From Candidatus Zhuqueibacterota bacterium (GTDB lineage Bacteria > Zhuqueibacterota > Zhuqueibacteria > Thermofontimicrobiales > Thermofontimicrobiaceae), in NCBI GenBank assembly GCA_016783825.1, contig JADHVV010000027.1, positions 1 to 33,365 of the forward strand: 33,365 bases of DNA, given 5' to 3'. Below are positions 1-6,545 of this stretch, one piece after another. The position numbers and the translations under genes are program-made. Below the pieces are notes generated by a model. The model was given only the letters and a program-made list of their open reading frames with translations. It was not told where the DNA came from and made no database searches. The number at the start of each line of letters is the position of its first letter. Positions within the stretch are counted from its first letter, which is position 1.

Positions 1-62
1 AATGTTTTTTCAGGATACAATTTATCCAAAATTACAACACATTTGAGTTTGTAAATAATTAT

Positions 63-131
63 TTACCTCGTAGAGGTAACATTATTGTAAAAACAGGTAA
101 GTCCCAAAAATCAAAATCCTCGTAGAGGATT
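63..131. repeat. Pair of short palindromes with CCTCGTAGAGG core
   Basis: Two perfect 7-bp stems with a GTA loop lie at 63-79 (TTACCTC/GAGGTAA) and 115-131 (AATCCTC/GAGGATT), 52 bp apart. Each is followed by a similar AT-rich tail (ATTATTGTAAAA and ATTATTATAAAA). The arms differ but stay complementary at the outer positions, so compensatory change has kept the hairpin. They lie just past the 3' end of the HicB-like gene and could act as REP-like elements or transcript ends. No transposase of the REP-associated type is seen nearby. Confidence 0.7.
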
Positions 132-199
132 AATTATTATAAAATATTCATCCAGTCATTAATCACATTAAATGTATTACAAAATTATTTTGCCATCAA

Positions 200-409
200 T
201 CATGCATACATTAATTTCCCTTTAGGTTCTGGAATTGATCTCCCCAGTTCTGTTGCCGTTTCCATCCATTCCTGAATTACGATCTCTACATTTTTTAAAG
301 TTTCAGAATAGGTTTCGCCATCTGCCATACAGCCTGGTAATTCAGGCACTTCAACGATGAAAGCTTCGTCTTCTTCACTCCAATAAGAAATTATTTTATA
401 TTTGCTCAT
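200..409 (-). CDS. HicB-family antitoxin-like protein (orphan)
   Basis: A 69-residue protein matching the HicB fold. It has an N-terminal strand (YKIISYWSEEDEAFIVEVPEL), the hallmark PGCMADGET turn near residues 25-33, and a helix (SETLKNVEIVIQEWMETATELG). HicB proteins neutralise the RNA-cleaving HicA toxin. No HicA gene with its double-stranded-RNA-binding fold is seen on either side, and there is no C-terminal DNA-binding domain, so this is a solitary short HicB. It begins with ATG and is the last gene of the minus-strand array. The spacer before it (410-538) is made of iterated TTTGGAATTTG-type words. Whether it neutralises anything is unknown. Confidence 0.8.
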   Translation of the reverse strand: MSKYKIISYWSEEDEAFIVEVPELPGCMADGETYSETLKNVEIVIQEWMETATELGRSIPEPKGKLMYA

Positions 410-538
410 TATGGTACAGAATTAGTTTGGAATTTTGAATTTGAAAAATTGAAATTTGTTTGGAATTTGTTATTTGTTTTTTGGAATTTTTGTTATTATT
501 TTTGCTATCATAGGAATTGTCGTATAATAATTTAAAAT

Positions 539-2212
539 CTACTCATTAAATGCCACTGATATCTGCGCTGTCAACTGTTCGTTTGTAAAATGATTCATCT
601 TAATCGCATGTTTATAACAGGTCGCACCGCAAGTGCCGCATCCTTTACAAGCCACTGCCACAATATTGGCTTTTATTCCTTTGGAAGTTTGCACCATTTC
701 AATTGATCCATAAGGACAGACCGACGCGCATAATCCACAGCCGCGGCAGGCATCTTCATCCACCAACATGGATACAATGGGTTCAACCTCAACTTCTTCC
801 CTCGTTAAATGAATTGAAGCCCGGGCAGCAGCGCCCAATGCCTGGTGAATTGATTCTGTTATAGTTGCCGGCCAATGGGCAGTTCCGCATACATAAATGC
901 CGTCGGTGGCAAAATCATTGGGTCGTAATTTAATGTGCGCTTCGAGGAAAAACTTATATTCATCCAACGGCACTTTGAGCATTTTGGAAACCGATTCAAC
1001 ACCCTCATTGGGAATCAGCGGAGTTGCCAACACAACTGAATCATAATCTATTTCCATTTCCCTGCCCAGAACATCGTTAAAAACCTTAACTGAATTTTCT
1101 TCAACTTGCGGCGGTTGATCTTCAGAAAATTTTACAAACCTGACTCCCAGTTCTTTGGCGCGTCTTAAAATCTCTTCGTTCTCCACACCGTGACACATTA
1201 AATCACGATATAAAATGAACACTTTTGCGTCCGGATTTTGCTGTTTGATGAAAATCCCGCTTTTAATGGCAGTCATGCAGCAGATACGGGAGCAGTAAAT
1301 TCGCTCGCTATTTCGGGAACCGGCACACTGAATCATTACCACATTTTTTGTTTTGAACTTTCCGGTTTTCAGTAAACTTTCAAGATGCATTTGTGTGATT
1401 ATCTTTTTCCCATCATATTTGTACAATCCATCAGGGATCAACGACCTTGTTCCGGTTGCTACAATGATAATCCCAAATTTCTTTTTAATTTCCTGTTTCT
1501 TATTGGGTTGAATTGTTGCCACATAATTTCCCACGTATCCTGCTACGTCAACCACATTTGTTTCAGTCATCACATTAGCGTTTGGATATTTTGATAACGT
1601 TTCGATTTTTTCTGAAGTCAATTGTTCGGCTGAAATATCTCCCGGAAAGATTTGATAGAGTCCTTTCATTAGCCCGCCCAATTGATTTGTTCTTTCAACA
1701 AGCGTTACCTCAAAACCGCGAGCAGCCAAAGATTGGGTTGCTGTCAATCCAGCAATTCCACCGCCAATGATCAAGGCTGAAGGTTCAACTTTTGCGACAA
1801 TACTTTCTTGCGGTTCCAATAATCGCGCGCGGGCTACGCCCATACGAATCAAATCTTTTGCCTTTTGAGTCGCAGGTTCAGGCTCGTTTTTATGCGCCCA
1901 GGAGCAATGTTCCCGAATATTCACAAATTCAAAAAAGAACGGATTCATTCCGGCGTCCTGGCAGGCAGCACGAAAAGTCGGTTCGTGAGTGCGCGGTGTG
2001 CAAGCTGCCACAATAACACGATTGAGTTTATTTTCAATGATTGCGTTTTTTATATCCGTAACGCCGGCTTCTGAACAACTGAATAAATTTTCCCGCGTAA
2101 AAGTTACATCCGGTAATGTTTTAGAATATTCAGCCAATTCTTTACAATCCAAAAATCCGGCAATATTGCTTCCGCAGTTACAAACAAAAACGCCAATACG
2201 AATTTCTTCCAC
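539..2212 (-). CDS. hdrA: HdrA-like FAD/iron-sulfur protein (third HdrA of the array)
   Basis: A 557-residue HdrA of the heterodisulfide reductase family, the FAD subunit where electron bifurcation occurs. Visible parts in order are an N-terminal HdrA domain with cysteines at about 11, 13, 46 and 71, and an FAD-binding GGGIAG at about 150-155. Next come the family signature IQCAGSR with YCSRICC at about 294-312, a second dinucleotide region, and a C-terminal two-cluster ferredoxin (C489, C492, C495, C499 and C522, C525, C528, C532). The start is GTG, chosen because GGAG lies 6 nt upstream. It follows the UGA-containing hdrA after a spacer holding a palindromic repeat. It is closely similar in layout to the HdrA at 6546-8198, so the cluster has two long HdrA paralogues and one short one. 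The substrate of the complex cannot be read from the sequence. Confidence 0.92.
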   Translation of the reverse strand: MEEIRIGVFVCNCGSNIAGFLDCKELAEYSKTLPDVTFTRENLFSCSEAGVTDIKNAIIENKLNRVIVAACTPRTHEPTFRAACQDAGMNPFFFEFVNIREHCSWAHKNEPEPATQKAKDLIRMGVARARLLEPQESIVAKVEPSALIIGGGIAGLTATQSLAARGFEVTLVERTNQLGGLMKGLYQIFPGDISAEQLTSEKIETLSKYPNANVMTETNVVDVAGYVGNYVATIQPNKKQEIKKKFGIIIVATGTRSLIPDGLYKYDGKKIITQMHLESLLKTGKFKTKNVVMIQCAGSRNSERIYCSRICCMTAIKSGIFIKQQNPDAKVFILYRDLMCHGVENEEILRRAKELGVRFVKFSEDQPPQVEENSVKVFNDVLGREMEIDYDSVVLATPLIPNEGVESVSKMLKVPLDEYKFFLEAHIKLRPNDFATDGIYVCGTAHWPATITESIHQALGAAARASIHLTREEVEVEPIVSMLVDEDACRGCGLCASVCPYGSIEMVQTSKGIKANIVAVACKGCGTCGATCYKHAIKMNHFTNEQLTAQISVAFNE

Positions 2213-2240
2213 TAATTGCTCCTATAAAAATGTTTATCTT

Positions 2241-2319
2241 GTTATTCCCGCATGCTTTTAGCGAGAATCCAGGCTTAAAGAACAAATGGATGCCCGATAA
2301 AAACATTCGGGCATGACAT
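2241..2319. repeat. TGTCATTCCCGC-family palindromic element, copy 1
   Basis: This is a degenerate copy of a dispersed intergenic element. Each end is a hairpin of the type ATTCCCGCATG...TAGCGAGAAT, and the two ends are in inverted orientation, so the whole element is roughly palindromic. Related copies lie at 3730-3850 and 10827-10950. It fills the gap between two hdrA genes and could form stable RNA structure in the transcript. Confidence 0.65.
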
Positions 2320-2354
2320 CCTGTCGTGATTTAAATGTTTTAAAAGTAATTTCT

Positions 2355-3671
2355 TCACGCTGTCTTTTTCTTCTCACCCAAAAACACAACCTCCGCCGCC
2401 CGGTTCGCTGCTGCGCTGGCTTGTGCCACAGATTCCGGAATATCAGCAGGGCCGATACAAAAACCGCAAGCAAAAATTCCCGGTACATTTGTATCCGAAG
2501 GATAGGGCAAACCGGCAGCCACAAATCCGTGCTCACTTAAATTGACACCTAATTTTTTTGCCAGTTCGGATGAGCCTTTCGCCGCCATTGCAGCAGTGGA
2601 AAGCACAGCCATTTCCACATTAAGTGACTTTACTTCTCTGGTTTCAGTATCTTCATACCACAGAATTGGATTCTGGTTTTCGTCTTCAGTGATATCAGCC
2701 ACACGCCCGCGGATATAATTGATACCGTATTCTTCTTTGCCGCGGATTTCGTATTTTTGAAACCATTTTCCAACATTCCTGAAATCAGTATGAAAAATGT
2801 ACGATTCAGAATCAGGTTCATGTTCGCGTCCCAGCATGGCATCCTTTATGGCATACATACAGCAGACACTGGAGCAATAATTACAGTAATTAAAATCCCG
2901 CGAACCAACACATTGTACATAAGCGACTTTATGAGCCATTTCACCATCTGATGGTCGTAATAGATTTCCACCAGTTGGGCCAGTAGCGTTGATAAGCCGT
3001 TCGTATTCCAAACCAGTAATTACGTTTTTCATTTTGCCATAGCCATATTGCGTCAATGGTGTCGGATCAAAAACATCCAAACCAGTGGCAACAATCACAG
3101 CGCCAACATCGAGTTCCAAAATTTTATCTTTTTGTTCATAATCGATGGCGCCTTTTACGCATTTGGTTTTGCAGACACCACATTTCCCCTTTTTCAAATA
3201 TATACAATTATCAGGATCGATAGTCATCACAGCCGGGATGCCCTGTGAAAAATACTGGTACACGGCTTTACGATTTTTTAATCCCATGTCAAAATCGTCC
3301 GGTATCTTTTTGACCGGACATTTTACTAAACAATCACCACAGGCATTGCAAATATCTTCGTCCACGTACCGTGCTTTCTTTCGGACAGTGGCGGTAAAAT
3401 TTCCGATATCACCTTTAAGACTTTCAACTTCACTGTAAGCCAGGATATTTACATTAGGATGCCGACCGACATCCAGCATTTTCGGCGCCAGGATTCATAT
3501 CGAGCAGTCGTTGGTAGGAAACGTTTTATCCAACTGCGCCATTATTCCACCGATGCTGGGCTTTCTCTCCACGAGATGGACTTTTATTCCCATGTCGCCC
3601 AGATCAAGCGCTGCCTGAATGCCTGCAATACCACCGCCGATAATTAATACGTCTTTCAATTTATTCTCCAT
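2355..3671 (-). CDS. hdrA: Selenocysteine-containing HdrA-like FAD/iron-sulfur protein
   Basis: Read through one in-frame TGA (3495-3497), this is a 438-residue HdrA core. It has FAD-binding GGGIAG near residues 12-17, then PTNDCSI-U-ILAPKM. An inserted ferredoxin domain follows ([11 protein letters not shown] and a second Cys group CGVCKTKC), then YVQCVGSRD with [10 protein letters not shown], and a C-terminal FAD segment. It lacks the N-terminal HdrA domain of its paralogues. Family members carry Cys where the UGA falls, in a conserved CSxC motif that is linked to Fe-S binding near the flavin. HdrA is an established selenoprotein family in archaea and bacteria. Reading frame and family conservation continue on both sides of the UGA, and a bacterial SECIS-like hairpin follows it. 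ATG at 3671 is preferred over TTG at 3680. The alternative, a nonsense mutation, is less likely. Automated tools would call two fragments (2355-3479 and 3495-3680). Confidence 0.88.
3457..3474 (-). promoter_or_regulatory. Bacterial SECIS-like stem-loop downstream of UGA
   Basis: On the mRNA strand the stem GGATGTC pairs with GGCATCC (seven pairs, one of them G-U) around the tetraloop GGUC. The stem starts 20 nt after the UGA and the loop 27 nt after it, inside the usual distance range for bacterial SECIS elements. The GGUC loop matches the core of the E. coli fdhF SECIS loop that SelB recognises. The hairpin is coding sequence (residues LDVGRHP). Its presence argues that UGA is decoded as selenocysteine. 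Confidence 0.8.
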
Positions 3672-3729
3672 TGTTTGCAACTACGAATTTCACGAATGAA
3701 TTTCTGTGTCTATTTAAAAAAACAATTTT

Positions 3730-3850
3730 GTCATTCCGGCAATCCTGTCCAGCTACATTATAAAAATTAAAAGGTTGACAGACTGGGCTTTTGAGCCGGA
3801 ATCTCCTCGCTCTATCCATGAGATTCCCGCTAAAAACATGCGGGAATGAC
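3730..3850. repeat. TGTCATTCCCGC-family palindromic element, copy 2
   Basis: Ends GTCATTCCGG and CGGGAATGAC are inverted with one mismatch. The right end read on the minus strand gives GTCATTCCCGCATG followed by TTTTTAGCGGGAATCTC, a hairpin with stem CCCGC/GCGGG. This is the clearest match to the family consensus. A different repeat (3744-3788) sits inside its left half. Confidence 0.75.
3744..3788. repeat. CTGT(C/A)CAG...ACAGACTG(G/T)GC repeat, copy 1
   Basis: A 45-bp element beginning CCTGTCCAGCTACATTATA and ending TTGACAGACTGGGC. Two relatives lie close together at 15666-15709 and 15723-15767. The ends are imperfect inverted repeats, so each copy can fold. Here it lies within the TGTCATTCC-family palindrome. 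Confidence 0.65.
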
Positions 3851-3900
3851 ATCTCGGATAGGCATTAATTAGTGTAATTCGTGAAATTCGTGGTTCAGAG

Positions 3901-5028
3901 TTATATTGCTTCAGCCACCAGTGTAGCCAAATCCTTTATTTTTATTTTAAAATCAAATCCATTATCATTCATGGTACAATTTAAATGAATTTTACATTTA
4001 GGACACGCTGTAACCAAAGTAGACGCCCCGGTTTTTTCAGCTTCTTTCAACCGATCTACCTGAATTTTTTTGTTCACCTGTGTACAATTCATCCAAGTAC
4101 TGGAACCGCAGCACATTCCGTTTTCCCTGTTTCTTTCCATTTCTAAAATTTCCAATCCGGGTATAACACTTAACACTTTTCGCGGCGCATCAAATTCTTT
4201 TTCAAATCTACCTAATCGACACGGATCGTGGAAGGTAATTTTTTCATTAGCCTCATTAAAAGTGATTTCTTCGGAGTCTAACTTCTCTGCAATGAATTGT
4301 GAAATATGCAAAACGTCAAATTTTAATTTTCCAAAAAATTGCGGATACAAAGTTTTAAAAGTGGAATAACCTTCAGCACAGGAAAAGATCACTTGTTTGG
4401 CGCCTGAATTTTTGATCATTTCCAGGTTACTCTTTGCCAATGTTTTGAATTTCTCCAACTCACCAGTCCAGTAGGAATCGTGACCGCAACACCGTTCATC
4501 CTGACTTACAACAGGTTCAATCCCAAATTTATTTAAAATTTTAATTGTTGATTTTGAAGCGTTCAAACTGTCTGCTTTGATGTTATCGAAAATGATTTGG
4601 TAATAAGGAGTACAACCGACGAAGAAGAGAACATCGCCTTTTTGTTTTGTCTTTAATTCTTTGGGAATCCAGCTTAAATCTTTTTTTACGAATTTTTTCG
4701 TTTGCAGAGCAGATACTGCTTGAATAGTACCAGCGTGAGTGCAAACCCCGCGATTATCAATCTCAATCGCTAACTGGCGCATTTGAAACATAAAATCGTT
4801 ATAATCGACCAGGGATGGACAGCGGGCGCTGCAAGCGCCACAGGTGAGACAAGTCCAGAGATCATCATCCCGGATCAGTTCTTCTTCGGAAATCAGCAAA
4901 GATTTTTCCACAAACAGGCGGGGCGAATACTTGGGATTAATTCGGGAAATGGGACAACTTCCTGTACAGATTCCGCATTCGAGACAATAATGGGCATTGG
5001 TCTTTTTAATTACAGCATCGATTGTCAT
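3901..5028 (-). CDS. HdrC-HdrB fusion (heterodisulfide reductase-type, two CCG domains)
   Basis: A 375-residue protein joining an HdrC-like part with two [4Fe-4S] motifs (C15, C18, C21, C25 and C60, C63, C66, C70) to an HdrB-like part with two CCG domains, as in HdrD. HdrB reduces disulfides at non-cubane clusters held by CCG cysteines. The second CCG set looks complete (C270, C306-C307, C342, C345). The first keeps C139, C180-C181 and C217 but has Gly where the last CxxC cysteine is expected (FSCAEG), so one cluster site is probably altered. The ATG overlaps the stop of mvhD in ATGA and has a strong GGAGG upstream, so translation is coupled. It is the likely disulfide-reducing end of the complex, but its natural substrate is unknown. 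Confidence 0.88.
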   Translation of the reverse strand: MTIDAVIKKTNAHYCLECGICTGSCPISRINPKYSPRLFVEKSLLISEEELIRDDDLWTCLTCGACSARCPSLVDYNDFMFQMRQLAIEIDNRGVCTHAGTIQAVSALQTKKFVKKDLSWIPKELKTKQKGDVLFFVGCTPYYQIIFDNIKADSLNASKSTIKILNKFGIEPVVSQDERCCGHDSYWTGELEKFKTLAKSNLEMIKNSGAKQVIFSCAEGYSTFKTLYPQFFGKLKFDVLHISQFIAEKLDSEEITFNEANEKITFHDPCRLGRFEKEFDAPRKVLSVIPGLEILEMERNRENGMCCGSSTWMNCTQVNKKIQVDRLKEAEKTGASTLVTACPKCKIHLNCTMNDNGFDFKIKIKDLATLVAEAI

Positions 5029-5441
5029 GCAGCCTCCTTTTCTGCCAGTGAACCTATTTGAGAAATTCTATCATAAAATTGAGTGATCACAGAAACAAAA
5101 TACTCACCGCTGATTTCAGTGAAAAGCTCGAAATCCAATCTTTGATGATTTATACCAGAAACCTTTAACAACTCTTGAGTTTCTTTTATGACTTCACACG
5201 CTGTTTCATTACCGGAAACATAATGACATTCGCCTTTGCCGCAAGCGCCAACAAGCACGCCATCGTATTCGTTTTCAAAAGCGTTCAGGATTAATCCGGG
5301 GGTAATTCTTCCTGCGCAATTGAGTTGAACAATTTTTACACTTGCCGGGTATTGTAGTTCTGAAGCGCCGGCATTATCAGCAGCGATATATGGATTCCAT
5401 TCGCAGCAGTAGAAAATTATTTTTGGTTTGTTTTGGGGCAT
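5025..5441 (-). CDS. mvhD: MvhD-like [2Fe-2S] electron-transfer subunit
   Basis: A 138-residue MvhD/FrhD-family protein. In methanogens MvhD passes electrons from a hydrogenase or formate dehydrogenase to HdrA; in bacteria it appears with HdrABC and other electron donors. Family signatures are the N-terminal cysteine region (FYCCEWNPY, residues 10-18), LQYPASVKIVQLNCAGR near 29-45, and GACGKGECHYVSGN near 64-77. The common CxWC form of the first motif is replaced by CCEWN, so the first cluster site has shifted cysteines. The gene is translationally coupled to the HdrC-HdrB gene by a 4-nt overlap. With no hydrogenase large subunit present, the likely donor is the NADH-oxidising block encoded upstream. 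Confidence 0.88.
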   Translation of the reverse strand: MPQNKPKIIFYCCEWNPYIAADNAGASELQYPASVKIVQLNCAGRITPGLILNAFENEYDGVLVGACGKGECHYVSGNETACEVIKETQELLKVSGINHQRLDFELFTEISGEYFVSVITQFYDRISQIGSLAEKEAA

Positions 5442-5449
5442 GTTTATTC

Positions 5450-5845
5450 CTATTTTGCTAACTGGATTTCTTCGATAAACTCAAAATGTTTTAGATTTTT
5501 GGTCATTAATACTAGTGACATTTTTTCTGCGGATGCAGCAATCAGTGCATCAGGAGTACGCAGTCGATATTTTTTGAAATATTTGGCTCGTAATTTTCCC
5601 GCTCTTTTTGCTATCCCAGAATCAACAGGAATTCTGTGGAAATATGATAACAGAGCTTCTATCCTTAAATCATCATCATCTTTTAAACTACCAGAATATA
5701 TTTCTGCTTCTGTTATGGCAGAAATGAATGCTTCTATTTCTGACCTCTTAACTTTATCAATAATGTCTTTTATTTCAGGTCTTTTTCGAAAATAACCAAT
5801 TAAGATGTCAGTGTCGAATAGAATTCTTCTTTTTTCATCAATCAT
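5450..5845 (-). CDS. PIN-domain ribonuclease toxin (VapC-like)
   Basis: A 131-residue PIN-domain protein. Acidic residues typical of the Mg-dependent nuclease site are seen in ILFDTDILIGYF near the N-terminus, in the central AITEAEIYSG, and in LRTPDALIAASA. The C-terminal MTKNLKHF fits the VapC pattern. VapC toxins cleave RNA, often initiator tRNA or rRNA. Its start overlaps the end of the AbrB-type gene at 5838-6104 by 8 nt, the usual antitoxin-toxin order. All expected acidic positions look intact, so it could be active. The pair lies within the Hdr operon on the same strand, 8 nt before mvhD. Confidence 0.87.
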   Translation of the reverse strand: MIDEKRRILFDTDILIGYFRKRPEIKDIIDKVKRSEIEAFISAITEAEIYSGSLKDDDDLRIEALLSYFHRIPVDSGIAKRAGKLRAKYFKKYRLRTPDALIAASAEKMSLVLMTKNLKHFEFIEEIQLAK

Positions 5846-6104
5846 TCTTTTTAGTTCCTGGTTGCCATTCTTCCCTTACATCATTGACATACTGCACTTC
5901 ATCAGAAATATCTTTCCTTTCCTGCCACATTCCAAAAGCTTCATCTGCTAATTTTTCTCTTTCCTCTAGAATTCTGCTTAATATCAGCGTATTTTTGGAA
6001 AAAACATCCAAAAGCAAGCTTTCACCTTCATGTATATTTAGCTGCTTGGTTACCTCGTTTGGTAATTTTATTGTAAATCCTTTTGATACATTTACTTTTA
6101 TCAT
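5838..6104 (-). CDS. AbrB/SpoVT-type antitoxin (VapB-like)
   Basis: An 88-residue protein whose N-terminal half is a swapped-hairpin AbrB domain: VNVSKGFTIKLPNEVTKQL then NIHEGESLLLDV. The C-terminal half (EAFGMWQERKDISDEVQYV, ending REEWQ) resembles the toxin-binding tail of VapB antitoxins. It precedes and overlaps the PIN-domain gene. Such antitoxins normally bind their own promoter, which predicts a local promoter inside the Hdr array. None was identified with confidence in the short gap before it (6105-6129). Confidence 0.83.
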   Translation of the reverse strand: MIKVNVSKGFTIKLPNEVTKQLNIHEGESLLLDVFSKNTLILSRILEEREKLADEAFGMWQERKDISDEVQYVNDVREEWQPGTKKND

Positions 6105-6129
6105 TATTTTTACCTTTTCTTATCGTTAT

Positions 6130-6477
6130 TTAATTGCATGATACTTCCCCCATTTCCAAAACAATTCGGCTTAAAAAATTCCAATCTCGTTGAAGTAGTG
6201 TACCTAATCTACTTCGATTTGATTTAAGATGTTCATAATATTCAAAAATACTTTCACACAAATCTCTGATTACATCATCTTCTGTTTCCCCATACCCAAA
6301 TGTATTTAAATCATAAGATGAAGCAATATAAATATTTTCTTCAATTACAACATTTACTGGAAAAGGAGATTTGAAAACATATTTTTTATGACCCAAATTT
6401 AAGATAGTAATATTTTTGTCTAATGGAATTGGTTTTACTTTTTTTGTCGGAGCTTTCTTTAAAGTTGTCTTTTCCAT
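6130..6477 (-). CDS. Small conserved-looking protein of unknown function
   Basis: A 115-residue protein from ATG at 6477, preceded by AAGGAT at a suitable distance; a TTG start at 6525 would add 16 residues. A basic, lysine-rich N-terminus leads to a region reading FPVNVVIEENIYIASSYDLN, then FGYGETEDDVIRDLCESIFEYYEHLK and a C-terminal LGTLLQRDWNFLSRIVLE. The GETEDDVIRDL segment recalls helix patterns in HicB-like and other small proteins found next to toxin-antitoxin genes, but I do not recognise a family. It lies immediately upstream of the AbrB/PIN pair and may have arrived with it. Confidence 0.65.
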   Translation of the reverse strand: MEKTTLKKAPTKKVKPIPLDKNITILNLGHKKYVFKSPFPVNVVIEENIYIASSYDLNTFGYGETEDDVIRDLCESIFEYYEHLKSNRSRLGTLLQRDWNFLSRIVLEMGEVSCN

Positions 6478-6545
6478 ATTGGTAAATCCTTTTGACAAAT
6501 TTAAATAATTATCTTTCTTTCTCAAATTAACTGCAAATATATTAA

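Larger units (their letters stand above)
3679..3895. repeat. Nested inverted repeats between hdrA and the HdrCB gene
   Basis: The outer arms are 3679-3697 and 3877-3895, a CACGAATTTCACGAAT-type word and its reverse complement with one mismatch. Inside lies a TGTCATTCC-family palindrome (3730-3850), and inside that a third element at 3744-3788. The three layers fill nearly the whole 229-bp spacer within the operon. The left outer arm reaches to within 8 bases of the preferred hdrA ATG and covers the place where a ribosome site would be expected. The same outer word pair occurs at 11886-11951. Confidence 0.75.

Noticed and set aside
1385-2261. Several plus-strand open frames of 60-90 codons opposite hdrA.
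   Set aside because: They are antisense shadows of a well supported HdrA gene; their sequences are cysteine- and arginine-rich without family features.
3495-3680. A separate 61-residue ORF ending at the TGA, and the gene downstream read as an independent protein.
   Set aside because: The conserved HdrA sequence runs through the TGA in one frame and a SECIS-like hairpin follows, so a single selenoprotein gene explains both.
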